Origin: Trueperaceae bacterium | Lineage (GTDB): Bacteria > Deinococcota > Deinococci > Deinococcales > Trueperaceae | Direction of reading: 5' to 3' | DNA: 64,000 bases | Assembly: GCA_002707365.1 (NCBI GenBank) | Contig: PAMQ01000015.1 | Span: forward strand, 81,024-145,023 | Shown here: positions 9,320 through 18,028 of the stretch, one piece after another | Position numbering within the stretch: the stretch's first letter is position 1 | Layout of the letters: each line of letters begins with the position of its first letter | Position numbers and translations under genes: made by a program | Notes under the pieces: model-generated | The model's input: only the letters and a program-made list of their open reading frames with translations | What the model was told of the DNA's origin: nothing | Databases searched by the model: none

Positions 9320-9387
9320 AAGTTTTGTATCGCTATAACGCCTTGGAGATTGATCCAACCCAATCTCAGAAAGGACAGGTTTTAAAA

Positions 9388-9609
9388 ATGTTTTGGATTG
9401 TACTGATATTATTTGTTATTTCCTCATTAGTCCTTACTGCCATTATCCTCCTCCAAGAAGCAAAACAGGGAGGCCTAGGAGAGGGCTTGGGTAGTGGAGG
9501 AGATTTTTCTACCTCTGGAGGTACGGCAGGCGGGTTACACCGTATGACGATTTACCTAGGAGTAATTTGGGGGATTCTTGCTCTGCTGTTACAACTTGTT
9601 CCGCGATAA
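9388..9609 (+). CDS. secG: SecG, preprotein translocase subunit
   Basis: A small membrane subunit of the SecYEG channel that assists SecA-driven export. The protein has 73 aa with two hydrophobic helices (residues 2-22 and about 52-70). The glycine-rich loop LLQEAKQGGLGEGLGSGG between them is the SecG signature. ATG 9388 has an AAAGGA Shine-Dalgarno at about 9370-9375. Longer in-frame starts would run through the tRNA and are rejected. It follows tRNA-Leu, a tRNA-Leu/secG linkage also known in Escherichia coli, in the opposite order. Confidence 0.95.
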   Translation: MFWIVLILFVISSLVLTAIILLQEAKQGGLGEGLGSGGDFSTSGGTAGGLHRMTIYLGVIWGILALLLQLVPR

Positions 9610-9634
9610 GCCTAACAAGATCACACCTTAGGCT
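9609..9634 (+). terminator. possible weak terminator after secG
   Basis: A 7-bp inverted repeat (agcctaa 9609-9615 / ttaggct 9628-9634) begins on the secG stop codon. No clear T-tract follows, so this is tentative. Confidence 0.3.
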
Positions 9635-10006
9635 ACCTTATGACGACAGTAGATCACGGATTACTAGCGTAGGGTTTAATATTTTTTAGTTACCTGATTA
9701 CCAATAGTGACAAAAGATTGGCACTCAACAAACAAGATGATCTACTTTCAGTCCTCCCTTGATTATAATTACATTGGTTTCGTTAGAAATCCATTTACAG
9801 CACGGACACATCTTGATTACACATTGATAACCTCGAAGCGTTTCTCTATTCCTCGGTCTCGAGGGTTAAAATGTTGTTCTATAGACCTAGATGCTTTTAT
9901 TTATGCATCAATCACTGTGAGGGCATAGCAATTTTGTTTCGACCTTACGTATTAAATAGTGTTATATTTGTTAAATCCAAAAATTGCTTGAGGAGCGATT
10001 CGGATT
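9635..10006. other. intergenic region, secG to oppD
   Basis: An AT-rich 370-bp gap. A 73-codon open frame (9707-9928) shows no family resemblance and is not called. Near the right end a TATATT (9963-9968) could be the oppD -10 with a weak TTCGAC-like -35. A GAGGAG Shine-Dalgarno (9990-9995) serves oppD. I see no RNA gene. Confidence 0.5.
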
Positions 10007-11017
10007 ATGGAAACTACTGACCGATTATTGGAAGTCAATGACCTCAAAACGTATTTTGATACTGATGAGGGCACAGTTCGTGCTGTAGACGGGGTTTCTT
10101 TCCACATTGACCGGGGAGAAACACTAGCGGTCGTAGGTGAATCTGGTTCTGGAAAATCAGTCACTAGCCTATCCGCTATGCGCCTTATCCCAACGCCACC
10201 AGGAAGGATTGCTGGAGGAGAAATAATTTTTGAAGGCCGGGATCTCGTAAAACTTTCGGAACCTGATATGAGAAAGGTCAGGGGTAATGAGATCTCGATG
10301 ATCTTCCAGGAGCCCATGACCAGCCTTAATCCTGTGTACACAGTTGGGGATCAGATTGCAGAAGCAATAGTACTACACCAACAGAAAACTGGTCGCCAGG
10401 CCCTACGAATGGCAGCTGAAATGCTTGATTTAGTAGGCATTCCCGAACCTGGAAAGCGAATTAAGAATTATCCACACCAAATGTCAGGAGGAATGCGCCA
10501 AAGAGTTATGATTGCGATGGCTCTCTCATGTGGTCCCAAGCTCCTAATTGCGGACGAACCTACCACCGCTCTCGATGTTACGATTCAAGCCCAGATTCTT
10601 GATCTAATGCGCAACCTCCAACGCGAAATCGGAATGAGTATTTTGTTTATTACACATGATCTCGGTGTTGTAGCTGAAATGGCTGACCGAGTTGTCGTAA
10701 TGTATGCTGGTAGAGCCGTGGAAGAGGGACAGGTTCAAGATATATACGGTGCCCCAAAAATGCCTTACACTCTCGGACTGCTTAACTCGATACCTAGGGT
10801 AGATACAGCAGCTGAACACCAGGCCCGGCTTGAAGCTATCCCCGGAAACGTACCCAACCCGCTGTACCTCCCCAGTGGTTGTGCTTTTCATCCTCGATGT
10901 CGATACGTCAACGACAAATGTAAAACTGAAGTACCCCAACTAGACGATACTGGTGCTGGACACATGGTTAGGTGTATCAGGTGGGATCAATTTAATCTCA
11001 CTGAGGAAGTAGTCTAA
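10007..11017 (+). CDS. oppD: Oligopeptide/dipeptide ABC transporter ATPase, OppD type
   Basis: One of the two cytoplasmic ATPases that power import of peptides or similar solutes. The protein has 336 aa. Walker A is GESGSGKS near residue 46, the signature is MSGGMRQRV, and Walker B is [12 protein letters not shown]. The Opp-type C-terminal extension contains the cysteine cluster GCAFHPRC-x-YVNDKC, which binds an Fe-S cluster in some relatives. ATG 10007 has a GAGGAG ribosome site about 11 nt upstream. The next gene starts on the last base of its stop codon (taatg), indicating coupling. Permease and binding-protein genes are not adjacent, so the substrate cannot be inferred. Confidence 0.92.
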   Translation: METTDRLLEVNDLKTYFDTDEGTVRAVDGVSFHIDRGETLAVVGESGSGKSVTSLSAMRLIPTPPGRIAGGEIIFEGRDLVKLSEPDMRKVRGNEISMIFQEPMTSLNPVYTVGDQIAEAIVLHQQKTGRQALRMAAEMLDLVGIPEPGKRIKNYPHQMSGGMRQRVMIAMALSCGPKLLIADEPTTALDVTIQAQILDLMRNLQREIGMSILFITHDLGVVAEMADRVVVMYAGRAVEEGQVQDIYGAPKMPYTLGLLNSIPRVDTAAEHQARLEAIPGNVPNPLYLPSGCAFHPRCRYVNDKCKTEVPQLDDTGAGHMVRCIRWDQFNLTEEVV

Positions 11018-12030
11018 TGACCGTACCTAATAACACTTCCAATAAAATAACGTCTCAACCTACTAAAGATAATCTACTTGAGATCAGAAACCTACGAAAA
11101 TATTTCCCTATCCGCGGAGGCATCTTTTCCCGCGTTGTTAGTAACGTTAAGGCTGTTGATGACATTTCTTTCGACATTGGTCGGGGAGAGGTAGTTGGCC
11201 TAGTAGGTGAATCTGGATCAGGTAAGACTACTGCTGGGCGTGCAATCCTTAGGCTGATAGAACCTACCAGTGGCGAAGTAAAGTTCGATGGAACAGATGT
11301 AACCAAGCTCGGGAAATCACAACTTCGTGAATATCGAAAAGAAATGCAAATTATCTTTCAGGACCCGTTCGCAAGTCTAAACCCACGGATGACAGTTGGC
11401 GACATAATTGGAGAGGCTTTACAAATACATAATCTTGCTCGAGGTAAAGCCCGCGAAGAGAGAGTAATAGAACTTCTCGAAAAAACCGGTCTTGCAGCAG
11501 CACATATCCGCCGCTATCCGCATGAGTTTTCTGGTGGACAGCGCCAGCGGATCGGCATCGCCAGGGCCCTTGCTGTTAACCCACAATTCATAGTTGCCGA
11601 CGAACCGGTTTCAGCGTTAGATGTATCCATCCAAGCGCAAGTGGTAAACCTCTTACAAGACCTCAAAGAAGATTTAGGGCTAACGCTCCTTTTCATTGCA
11701 CACGACTTAGGCGTTGTGGAATACATCAGCGATAAAGTCATAGTTATGTATTTGGGCAAGATTATGGAGATTGCTCCTTCCAAAGAGCTGTATTCAAATC
11801 CCGTACATCCGTACACTGAAGCCCTTTTATCGGCCGTGCCAATACCTGACCCGACTCTTCAACGAGACCGTGTTATTCTTCAAGGCGACATTCCAAGTCC
11901 AATTAATCCGCCTTCAGGCTGTGTTTTCCGTACTCGGTGCCCTATAGCGGTTGAGGATTGCAAACACATTGACCCGCCACTAGAGGAAATTTCTCCAGGT
12001 CATTTCAAAGCATGCATCAAAAGACCTTAA
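11017..12030 (+). CDS. oppF: Oligopeptide/dipeptide ABC transporter ATPase, OppF type
   Basis: Partner ATPase of OppD in the same ABC importer. The protein has 337 aa. The N-terminus [15 protein letters not shown] is typical of OppF/DppF. Walker A is GESGSGKTT, the signature [10 protein letters not shown], and Walker [13 protein letters not shown]. The C-terminal oligopeptide domain has [15 protein letters not shown] and a final cysteine in FKACIKR. It overlaps oppD by one base. The pair is an ATPase-only unit here, so membrane components must be encoded elsewhere, perhaps serving several importers. About 140 bp without a recognised gene follow. Confidence 0.93.
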   Translation: MTVPNNTSNKITSQPTKDNLLEIRNLRKYFPIRGGIFSRVVSNVKAVDDISFDIGRGEVVGLVGESGSGKTTAGRAILRLIEPTSGEVKFDGTDVTKLGKSQLREYRKEMQIIFQDPFASLNPRMTVGDIIGEALQIHNLARGKAREERVIELLEKTGLAAAHIRRYPHEFSGGQRQRIGIARALAVNPQFIVADEPVSALDVSIQAQVVNLLQDLKEDLGLTLLFIAHDLGVVEYISDKVIVMYLGKIMEIAPSKELYSNPVHPYTEALLSAVPIPDPTLQRDRVILQGDIPSPINPPSGCVFRTRCPIAVEDCKHIDPPLEEISPGHFKACIKRP

Positions 12031-12207
12031 AGTACCCTGAATAATGAGGGTGATGAATACCAACTCAATGAGCCAGAAGCGCGGACAAAAATACCTTATG
12101 GCTAATGGGCCTCTTTATCGTTAATTGTGCTCTTATTACTCACCCTTCCCGCAATCACTTTTCCATAAACGTTGCTCACGTTTGGAGGATTGGCGTCCTC
12201 ATCCGAT

Positions 12208-13206
12208 ATGACTAGTGATGCGATCGAAGCAATCCGCTCTACCCTACTTGACTTTCTTCCTGCTCAACACAAAATCAGAGCCTTGCAATCCTTTTATGAG
12301 CTCATCAGGAACTATCCGAATCGTCCAGGGAAAGGGCTTCGAGGACTGGCAACCCTAAAGTCGACAGAAGCCCATGGAGTAAGTTGGAAGAAAGGAATTC
12401 CGGCCGCTGCTGGAATTGAAGCCTTTCAAAACTGGGTTTTAATTCACGATGATATAGAAGATGACTCCGAATCTAGACGAGGCCTCCCTACCCTACACAA
12501 AGAAGTTGGTATCCCTGTAGCGCTCAATGTTGGAGATGCTCTTCACGCATATATGTGGGACCTCTTAATTTCCTTAACCGCCGACCTCTCATTGGGGAGA
12601 TCGATCCTAGAAGAATTCGTATGGATCATTCATCGGACATCAGAAGGTCAGCATCTAGACTTAACCTGGATTAAAGAAGCTCGTTTTGATATCGCCGAGC
12701 AAGACTACCTCCAAATGGTCTATTTAAAAACGGCTTGTTATACGGTTGTTGGGCCCCTCCGCCTCGGATCTCTTTCAGCTGGCATTCAACCTCCAGAAGA
12801 ATTTCTAGAGGCAGGCAAACTCCTAGGATGTGCCTTTCAGATTAGAGATGACATCCTGAATCTAATGCCTGATCTGACAATTGGAAAAGAGTTTGCCGGT
12901 GACCTGTACGAAGCTAAGCGAACCTTGATTCTAGCGCATTTGTTCAGCCATGCCACAGCCGAGGAGCGCCAAGAAATAATAGATCGCCTATCCCGTCCAA
13001 GGCAGAAGCGTAACGAAGAGGACATAGCTCGGATTCTTCTCTTAATAACGAACTACGGCTCTCTCGATTATGCTCAGGATTGCGCTAACCACCTGGCTAA
13101 AACAGGCCTTTCAACGTTAGACGATGCCTTCCGTAATCCTGCAAATCCCATTGCATTTAACCAGCTTAGATCTCTCTTCAGATCACTTGTCACCCGAGAT
13201 TCGTAA
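12208..13206 (+). CDS. Polyprenyl (geranylgeranyl/farnesyl-type) diphosphate synthase
   Basis: A trans-isoprenyl diphosphate synthase that condenses isopentenyl diphosphate with allylic diphosphates for carotenoid, quinone or carrier lipids. The first aspartate-rich motif is HDDIEDDSESRRG. The second reads RDDILN, with Asn replacing the last Asp, followed by the usual GKEFAGDLYEAKRTL lysine block. Chain length cannot be decided. ATG 12208 is favoured. An in-frame TTG at 12172 would add 12 residues, while GGAGGA at 12184-12189 is too close to TTG 12190 and rather far from ATG 12208. It is convergent with DUF212, with 156 bp between them and no clear terminator. Confidence 0.85.
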   Translation: MTSDAIEAIRSTLLDFLPAQHKIRALQSFYELIRNYPNRPGKGLRGLATLKSTEAHGVSWKKGIPAAAGIEAFQNWVLIHDDIEDDSESRRGLPTLHKEVGIPVALNVGDALHAYMWDLLISLTADLSLGRSILEEFVWIIHRTSEGQHLDLTWIKEARFDIAEQDYLQMVYLKTACYTVVGPLRLGSLSAGIQPPEEFLEAGKLLGCAFQIRDDILNLMPDLTIGKEFAGDLYEAKRTLILAHLFSHATAEERQEIIDRLSRPRQKRNEEDIARILLLITNYGSLDYAQDCANHLAKTGLSTLDDAFRNPANPIAFNQLRSLFRSLVTRDS

Positions 13207-13362
13207 ATTGTATTTCGAAGCTCGAAAGGTCACACGCCACCGCGAAACCGCTGCCATGCGACTTCTCTCTCTTCGCGCTGCTACCCTAAAACATCGATAA
13301 CGGTCAATAAAACCTATTGAGTTAAATAAAGGATGGTCCAGCTCAGTAGCTTATTAGATCTA

Positions 13363-13815
13363 TTACATAGCCAGAAGAAAACCACATGCCGCACCGATTA
13401 ATGACCCTACGATCACCTGTGGATAGGTATGCCCCAAAAGCGTCTTTAGTGCTTGAGGACGAAAACCTTCGTCAAACAAATGGGCAAGCTCGTTAACCAA
13501 CTGATTTATCATCTTGGCATGCAAACCAGCCGCTCTCCTGATGCCGGTTGCGTCGTACATCACAATTGAAGCAAACACAGCAGCTATCGCAAAGTAAGGG
13601 CTTTGCCAACCATGAACTAGCCCGAGATTAACAGCAAGAGCAGTGACTGCAGCAGAATGGGAAGAGGGCATGCCTCCAGTATCAAGAAGGCGATCAAAAG
13701 CCCAACGCCTTTCAGTCACTAAAACCAGCCCAACCTTAAATACCTGTGCAACTAAGCTCGCAATGAGCGCTCCCCATATTGGGGTATCTTGTAGGAAGCT
13801 ACCCAACTCCAACAC
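13363..13815 (-). CDS. DUF212 (YuiD-type) divergent PAP2 membrane protein
   Basis: A 150-aa integral membrane protein of the divergent PAP2 family (PF02681), with about four hydrophobic segments. Signature segments are TGGMPSSHSAAVTALA near 46-61, MYDATGIRRAAGLHAK near 86-101 and LGHTYPQVIVGSLIGAACG at the C-terminus. The PSSH and histidine resemble PAP2 phosphatase motifs, but no activity is established that I can name. The start at 13815 overlaps the end of folD by 17 nt. It is the last gene of the efp-accB-accC-nusB-folD run. Confidence 0.88.
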   Translation of the reverse strand: MLELGSFLQDTPIWGALIASLVAQVFKVGLVLVTERRWAFDRLLDTGGMPSSHSAAVTALAVNLGLVHGWQSPYFAIAAVFASIVMYDATGIRRAAGLHAKMINQLVNELAHLFDEGFRPQALKTLLGHTYPQVIVGSLIGAACGFLLAM

Positions 13816-14656
13816 GCCTTAATCTAGCGGCCTCAACCGTGTTGTGAATAACCATTGCCACAGTCATCGGCCCAGTTCCCCCAGGAGTAGGAGTCATTGC
13901 CGAAGCTACCTCAGCTACAGTAGGATCGACATCACCGAGGAGGTGTTTTCCCACCATTGATTGGCCAACATCTAGAATAGTTGCGCCCTCATTGACCCAC
14001 TCTTTAGTAATAATTCCGGCCTTCCCAACTGCAGCGACGAGGATATCAGCCTGCCTTGTTAATCCTGGTAAATTTCTAGACTTGGAATGGGCTACGGTCA
14101 CGGTTGCATGACGCCCCAAAAAAAGAGCTGCCGCTGGTTTCCCAACCAGATTACTTCGCCCAACTATTACGACATGCCGACTTGCGATCGGAATTTCAAA
14201 ATGATCTAAAATCCTGATCAATCCCATTGGAGTTGCTGGTACAAGGCCAGCTTCTCCTGACCACAACCTCCCAACATTTTCAGGGTGAAATCCATCGACA
14301 TCCTTCGAAGGATCGATCGCTTCCAAAACTTCCTCAGCATGCAAATGCCGGTATAACGGAAGCTGCACTAGGATCCCATCTATATCAGGGTCCATATTTA
14401 ATCTGTATATAGTATCTAAAAGCTCCCGCTGAGTAACATGGGATTCAAGCATCACTGTTTCGGCACGAATACCGGCCTTGACCGCCAATCGCGATTTTGA
14501 ACGTACGTAAGAAGCGCTGGCAGGGTCGTCACCTGCCCTAACAAATACCAAGCGCGGTACAAAAGGCAAAGAATCTACCTGCTGTGCTAATCCACCTATA
14601 GTTACCCTGGAAACCTCTCTTCCGTTAAGGATCCTAGCTGTCACATTACTCTCCAT
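13799..14656 (-). CDS. folD: FolD, methylene-THF dehydrogenase/cyclohydrolase
   Basis: Bifunctional one-carbon enzyme that interconverts 5,10-methylene-, methenyl- and 10-formyl-tetrahydrofolate, supplying formyl groups for purines and initiator tRNA. The protein has 285 aa. The catalytic YVRSKSRLA (Tyr-x-x-x-Lys) is near residue 50, followed by DGILVQLPLYRHL, DVDGFHPENVGRL, the NADP loop VVIVGRSNLVGKPAA and TPTPGGTGPMTVAM. The usual PCTP motif reads PATP, a tolerated variation. It starts on the last base of nusB, so translation is likely coupled. Confidence 0.96.
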   Translation of the reverse strand: MESNVTARILNGREVSRVTIGGLAQQVDSLPFVPRLVFVRAGDDPASASYVRSKSRLAVKAGIRAETVMLESHVTQRELLDTIYRLNMDPDIDGILVQLPLYRHLHAEEVLEAIDPSKDVDGFHPENVGRLWSGEAGLVPATPMGLIRILDHFEIPIASRHVVIVGRSNLVGKPAAALFLGRHATVTVAHSKSRNLPGLTRQADILVAAVGKAGIITKEWVNEGATILDVGQSMVGKHLLGDVDPTVAEVASAMTPTPGGTGPMTVAMVIHNTVEAARLRRVGVG

Positions 14657-15111
14657 TATCTGATCGCGGGAGTTTGGTCACGGTAAAGCTGAGCTAGAAC
14701 ACCATTAACAAAACGACCGGAATCGGTTCCCCCATATTTTTTAGCGGTTCTTACAGCCATCTCAATTGTGACCTCGGCTGGTGTGTCAAAACCGTGTACC
14801 ATCTCTGCAACAGCGAGACGAAGAATATTGAGATCTGTTTGGGCCATTTGAGAAAAGCTCCAACCCTCTACCAGCTCCTCAATCCTCTGGTCAATCTTTT
14901 CACGATTTACCGAAACACTGTCAAGAAGGCTTCTAGCAAATTTTAGAGAATCCTCAGTAAACGCTTCTTCCAAAGTTTCATTATTCTCAACAGGGAACTC
15001 TACTCTTAGCTGTTCCCATACTTCAGTAACCGGAAACCCACCCTGCTCTGATTGAAACAAAGCCCGAAAAGCCAACTCCCTAGCACGTCTCCTAGCCACC
15101 GACATCCTCAA
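14656..15111 (-). CDS. nusB: NusB, transcription antitermination factor
   Basis: A small helical protein that joins NusE (S10) on boxA RNA during rRNA transcription. The protein is about 150 aa. The N-terminal RRRARELAFRALFQSEQGG and the C-terminal DLNILRLAVAEM and ARTAKKYGGTDSGRFVNGVLA are the family hallmarks. The called start is TTG 15109-15111; ATG 15103-15105 two codons later is equally plausible and places MSVARRRARE at the N-terminus. It is preceded by a 57-nt gap after accC and overlaps folD by one base. Confidence 0.93.
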   Translation of the reverse strand: MRMSVARRRARELAFRALFQSEQGGFPVTEVWEQLRVEFPVENNETLEEAFTEDSLKFARSLLDSVSVNREKIDQRIEELVEGWSFSQMAQTDLNILRLAVAEMVHGFDTPAEVTIEMAVRTAKKYGGTDSGRFVNGVLAQLYRDQTPAIR

Positions 15112-15168
15112 AATAATGCTTAGATCTAATTGAGAAGGAAAAATTAGGAAACCATGAGCTATCTCGTC

Positions 15169-16503
15169 TCATTCCATTCTCCGCTCGATAAAATCAGTAT
15201 TGATTTCTCCACGCTGAAAATATTCGTTATCAATAACCTTTAGATGGAAAGGAATAGAGGTCTCGACCCCTTCAATAACAGTTTCTTTTAGGGCACGCCG
15301 CATCCGGGCGATAGCCTGACCTCGAGTTGGCGCCCAGGCTATGACCTTTGCGATAAGGCTATCATAATTCGGGGGGATAGAATATCCAGCATACGCGTGA
15401 GAATCTACCCGGATCCCGGGACCTCCGGGCCAGTGCAGATCGGTGATCTTTCCAGGACAAGGCCGGAATGATTTACTAGGGTCCTCGGCATTAATGCGGA
15501 CTTCGATAGCGTGACCTACAGGATTAATATTCTTCTGAGAAATACTTAAACCCAAACCAGCTGCAACGCGAAATTGTTCTTGCACCAGGTCAAACCCAGT
15601 AATCATCTCTGTAACAGGATGTTCTACTTGGATGCGGGTATTCATCTCGCTAAAATAAAATCTCCCGTTGCCATCAACCAGAAACTCGCAGGTCCCTGCA
15701 CCTCTATATTTTATATGCTTGGCAAGCCTTACTGCAGCCTGCGCCATCGCTTCCCTCACTTCTAGAGATCCGATGCTTGGTGCCTCTTCAATAATCTTCT
15801 GATATCTCCGCTGAATCGAACAATCTCGGTCATAGAAATGTAAAACCTCGCCTTTACCATCACCAAAAATTTGAATTTCTACATGTTTTAAATTTTCAAG
15901 GAATCGCTCCATATAAATTTCGGAATTACCGAAAGATATTCGCGCCTCCTCCTGCGCATTCTGAATATTGACTTGCAACTGATCCGGTGTTCGCACGATC
16001 CGCATTCCCCTACCACCGCCACCAGCTGAAGCTTTTAGCATGATTGGATACCCAATAGCATTAGCCATATCATGCGCATCCTCGATCCGAGAGAATGGCG
16101 ATGAACCTGGAGTCACCGGAACACCTGCTTCCACAGCTATAGCCCTGGCGCTAGCCTTATCACCAATCTGACTAATATTCTGCGGTCGCGGTCCGATAAA
16201 AATAAGATTGTGCTCCTCACATTTCTGCGCAAATTCGGAATTCTCAGAAAGAAATCCATACCCTGGGTGAACCGCTTCTGTTCCGGTCAGAATTGCGGCA
16301 GATAGAAGATTACGAATATTCATGTACGATCCTTTAGCTGGAGCTGGCCCGATACAAATCGATTCATCCGCAAGAAGTGCTGGTAGCGAATTCTCGTCCG
16401 CCTGCGAATAAGCAACAACTACTTGCACTCCTAATTCTTTAGCAGCCCTTAGCACCCGGAGTGCTATCTCTCCTCGGTTTGCAATCAGGATCTTCTTAAA
16501 CAT
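15169..16503 (-). CDS. accC: Biotin carboxylase subunit of acetyl-CoA carboxylase
   Basis: Carboxylates biotin on AccB using ATP and bicarbonate, the first half-reaction of malonyl-CoA synthesis. The protein has 444 aa, the usual length. The N-terminal MFKKILIANRGEIALRV, glycine-rich ATP-grasp loop KASAGGGGRGMR, FYDRDCSIQRRYQK and the catalytic EMNTRIQVEHPVTE block are all present. ATG 16503 follows accB by 16 nt, so the two are co-transcribed, as is common. The carboxyltransferase subunits accA and accD are not here. Confidence 0.97.
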   Translation of the reverse strand: MFKKILIANRGEIALRVLRAAKELGVQVVVAYSQADENSLPALLADESICIGPAPAKGSYMNIRNLLSAAILTGTEAVHPGYGFLSENSEFAQKCEEHNLIFIGPRPQNISQIGDKASARAIAVEAGVPVTPGSSPFSRIEDAHDMANAIGYPIMLKASAGGGGRGMRIVRTPDQLQVNIQNAQEEARISFGNSEIYMERFLENLKHVEIQIFGDGKGEVLHFYDRDCSIQRRYQKIIEEAPSIGSLEVREAMAQAAVRLAKHIKYRGAGTCEFLVDGNGRFYFSEMNTRIQVEHPVTEMITGFDLVQEQFRVAAGLGLSISQKNINPVGHAIEVRINAEDPSKSFRPCPGKITDLHWPGGPGIRVDSHAYAGYSIPPNYDSLIAKVIAWAPTRGQAIARMRRALKETVIEGVETSIPFHLKVIDNEYFQRGEINTDFIERRME

Positions 16504-16519
16504 GACAGCCAGGACTTAA

Positions 16520-17014
16520 TTAATGTACGGGATCGATGCGAAAAAGAAGCTGACCATATTCTACGGGCTCTTCATTTTGCACAAAAATCTCGGCAATGAT
16601 TCCTGCGCTCTCAGCTTCGATCTCATTCATAAGCTTCATAGCCTCGATGATGCAGAGTACGGTTCCCTCCTCCACCTGATCACCAACTTTCACATAGGGT
16701 GGTGCCTCTGGGGCAGGAGATAAATAAAAAGTCCCGACAATAGGGGCCGTTACCTCGTTAACTAGGCCTCCCCCGGGAACTCCCACTTCGTCGACGCTAG
16801 AAGTAAGCCCATCTTGATCGCGCACGGCTGGGGACTGAGTAATCTCGTGAACCGGCGTAGGTGCAGATAGTATCGCTTGACTCCCATTCTCATAATTTGA
16901 TTGCCCGGTTTGTCTCTTGATCGCAACCCTAAAGTCTCCTTTCTCATAGCTGAACTCGCTAACATCAGAATTAGAAATTGCGTCAAGAAGCCGTTTTATA
17001 TCCTTTATTTCCAT
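16520..17014 (-). CDS. accB: Biotin carboxyl carrier protein of acetyl-CoA carboxylase
   Basis: Carries biotin between the biotin carboxylase and carboxyltransferase. The protein has 164 aa. An N-terminal helical part is followed by a Pro/Ala/Thr-poor linker (about residues 38-90) and a C-terminal biotinyl domain. EAMKLMNEI carries the biotinylation lysine at Lys127. The thumb segment VGTFYLSPAPEAPPYVKVGD is typical of bacterial acetyl-CoA carboxylase. Its start overlaps the efp stop by one base. efp-accB-accC linkage is widely conserved and couples fatty acid initiation with translation genes. Confidence 0.96.
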   Translation of the reverse strand: MEIKDIKRLLDAISNSDVSEFSYEKGDFRVAIKRQTGQSNYENGSQAILSAPTPVHEITQSPAVRDQDGLTSSVDEVGVPGGGLVNEVTAPIVGTFYLSPAPEAPPYVKVGDQVEEGTVLCIIEAMKLMNEIEAESAGIIAEIFVQNEEPVEYGQLLFRIDPVH

Positions 17015-17571
17015 TAAGCCCTACCTACGTAATCGCCAGATCTAGTGTCCACTCGAATTATCTCTCCATTATCGATAAATAATGGGACATTTACGGTAGC
17101 CCCCGTCTCTACCACCGCTGGTTTGGATCCTCCAGACACTGTGTCACCTTTTACGCCTGGGTCCGTCTGTGTTATTTGTAGCTCAACAACTGTTGGCAAC
17201 GTAACCTTTAACGGGCGCCCTTGAAAATAATCGACAGTGACCTCTAAGTTCTCTTTCAAGTAAATTGCCGATTCGCCAATCTGCTCTCGATTAAGCGTTG
17301 GCTGTTCAAACGTTTCTAAATCCATAAACGTGAATACAGAACCATCAGAGTAAAGGAATTGCATAGTGCAGTAGTCTATGAATATATCTTGTAATTTTTC
17401 TCCTGAATTAAAGGTCCTCTCGACAATTGCTCCTGATTCAAGATTCTTGAATTTAGCCACTACCTTTGCCCCGCCCCGACCTATCTTTTGGTGTTGATAC
17501 TCAAGGCACTCCCAAAGACCATTATCTAATTCCACCTTGGTTCCATTACGCAAATCGGTAACGCTGATCAT
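17014..17571 (-). CDS. efp: Elongation factor P
   Basis: Enters the ribosomal E site and stimulates peptide bonds at polyproline stalls. From ATG 17569-17571 the protein has 185 aa, exactly the family norm, and starts MISVTDLRNGTK. An AAAGG ribosome site lies about 8 nt upstream on the minus strand. Longer in-frame starts are rejected. The sequence closely matches my memory of Thermus EF-P, including GLWECLEYQHQK, GGAKVVAKFKNLESGA and the ending VDTRSGDYVGRA. The residue at the KOW tip is Arg32 (QKIGRGGA), not the lysine modified in E. coli. It leads the efp-accB-accC-nusB-folD-DUF212 operon. Confidence 0.96.
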   Translation of the reverse strand: MISVTDLRNGTKVELDNGLWECLEYQHQKIGRGGAKVVAKFKNLESGAIVERTFNSGEKLQDIFIDYCTMQFLYSDGSVFTFMDLETFEQPTLNREQIGESAIYLKENLEVTVDYFQGRPLKVTLPTVVELQITQTDPGVKGDTVSGGSKPAVVETGATVNVPLFIDNGEIIRVDTRSGDYVGRA

Positions 17572-18028
17572 AAATTGGCCTTTCTGTTTGGCATCCCCAA
17601 AGTGTAACACTTTCCCCAGCTTCACAAACTTCTGGAAAACCTAACTTCGGTCCATAAAATTCGTAAATCCTATAACCGATTCCTTTCATAGGTTGATACA
17701 TGTCAGGAATTGCGGTTGCTTTTCGAAAAAAGATAGGGCATCGAGTCTTGATAGGGTAACAAGGAAGTCGTCCGAACCTTTATTAATTTAGGATGAGCCT
17801 TTACGAACATGTATTCTCGAGAAATAAACCCACAGAACACAAAATGGAAAAACAGCCTCCCGTATAACCGATTAAGCGTTATAGTGCATTTAAGAATGGT
17901 TGAATGCATCAGATTCACACTGCAAACCTAAAGAGCTCATAGTTTCCTGTGAAGAGGTCAGATATTACTTGTATAAACACCAAACAATTTATTATTAATC
18001 AACTATGCTCTGAGCTAACTTTCTGCTC
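17572..18028. other. intergenic region between divergent efp and dus
   Basis: A 457-bp gap. It holds the efp ribosome site, a weak possible efp promoter (minus-strand TACACT at 17601-17606) and the dus -10 box at its right end. An unrecognised 71-codon minus-strand frame (17703-17918) has no family features and is not called. I see no structured RNA that I can name. Confidence 0.5.
18016..18021 (+). promoter_or_regulatory. leaderless -10 box of dus
   Basis: TAACTT fits TANNNT and ends exactly 7 nt before the GTG start at 18029. No Shine-Dalgarno is present, so transcription probably starts at the start codon. Confidence 0.6.

Noticed and set aside
9241-9387. A longer secG reading frame running through the tRNA
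   Set aside because: The tRNA is well formed, and SecG homology begins at ATG 9388, which has its own ribosome site.
9707-9928. A 73-codon open frame between secG and oppD
   Set aside because: No family features, no ribosome site, and AT-rich low-information sequence.
17703-17918. A 71-codon minus-strand frame in the efp-dus gap
   Set aside because: No recognisable motif or supporting signals; probably chance.
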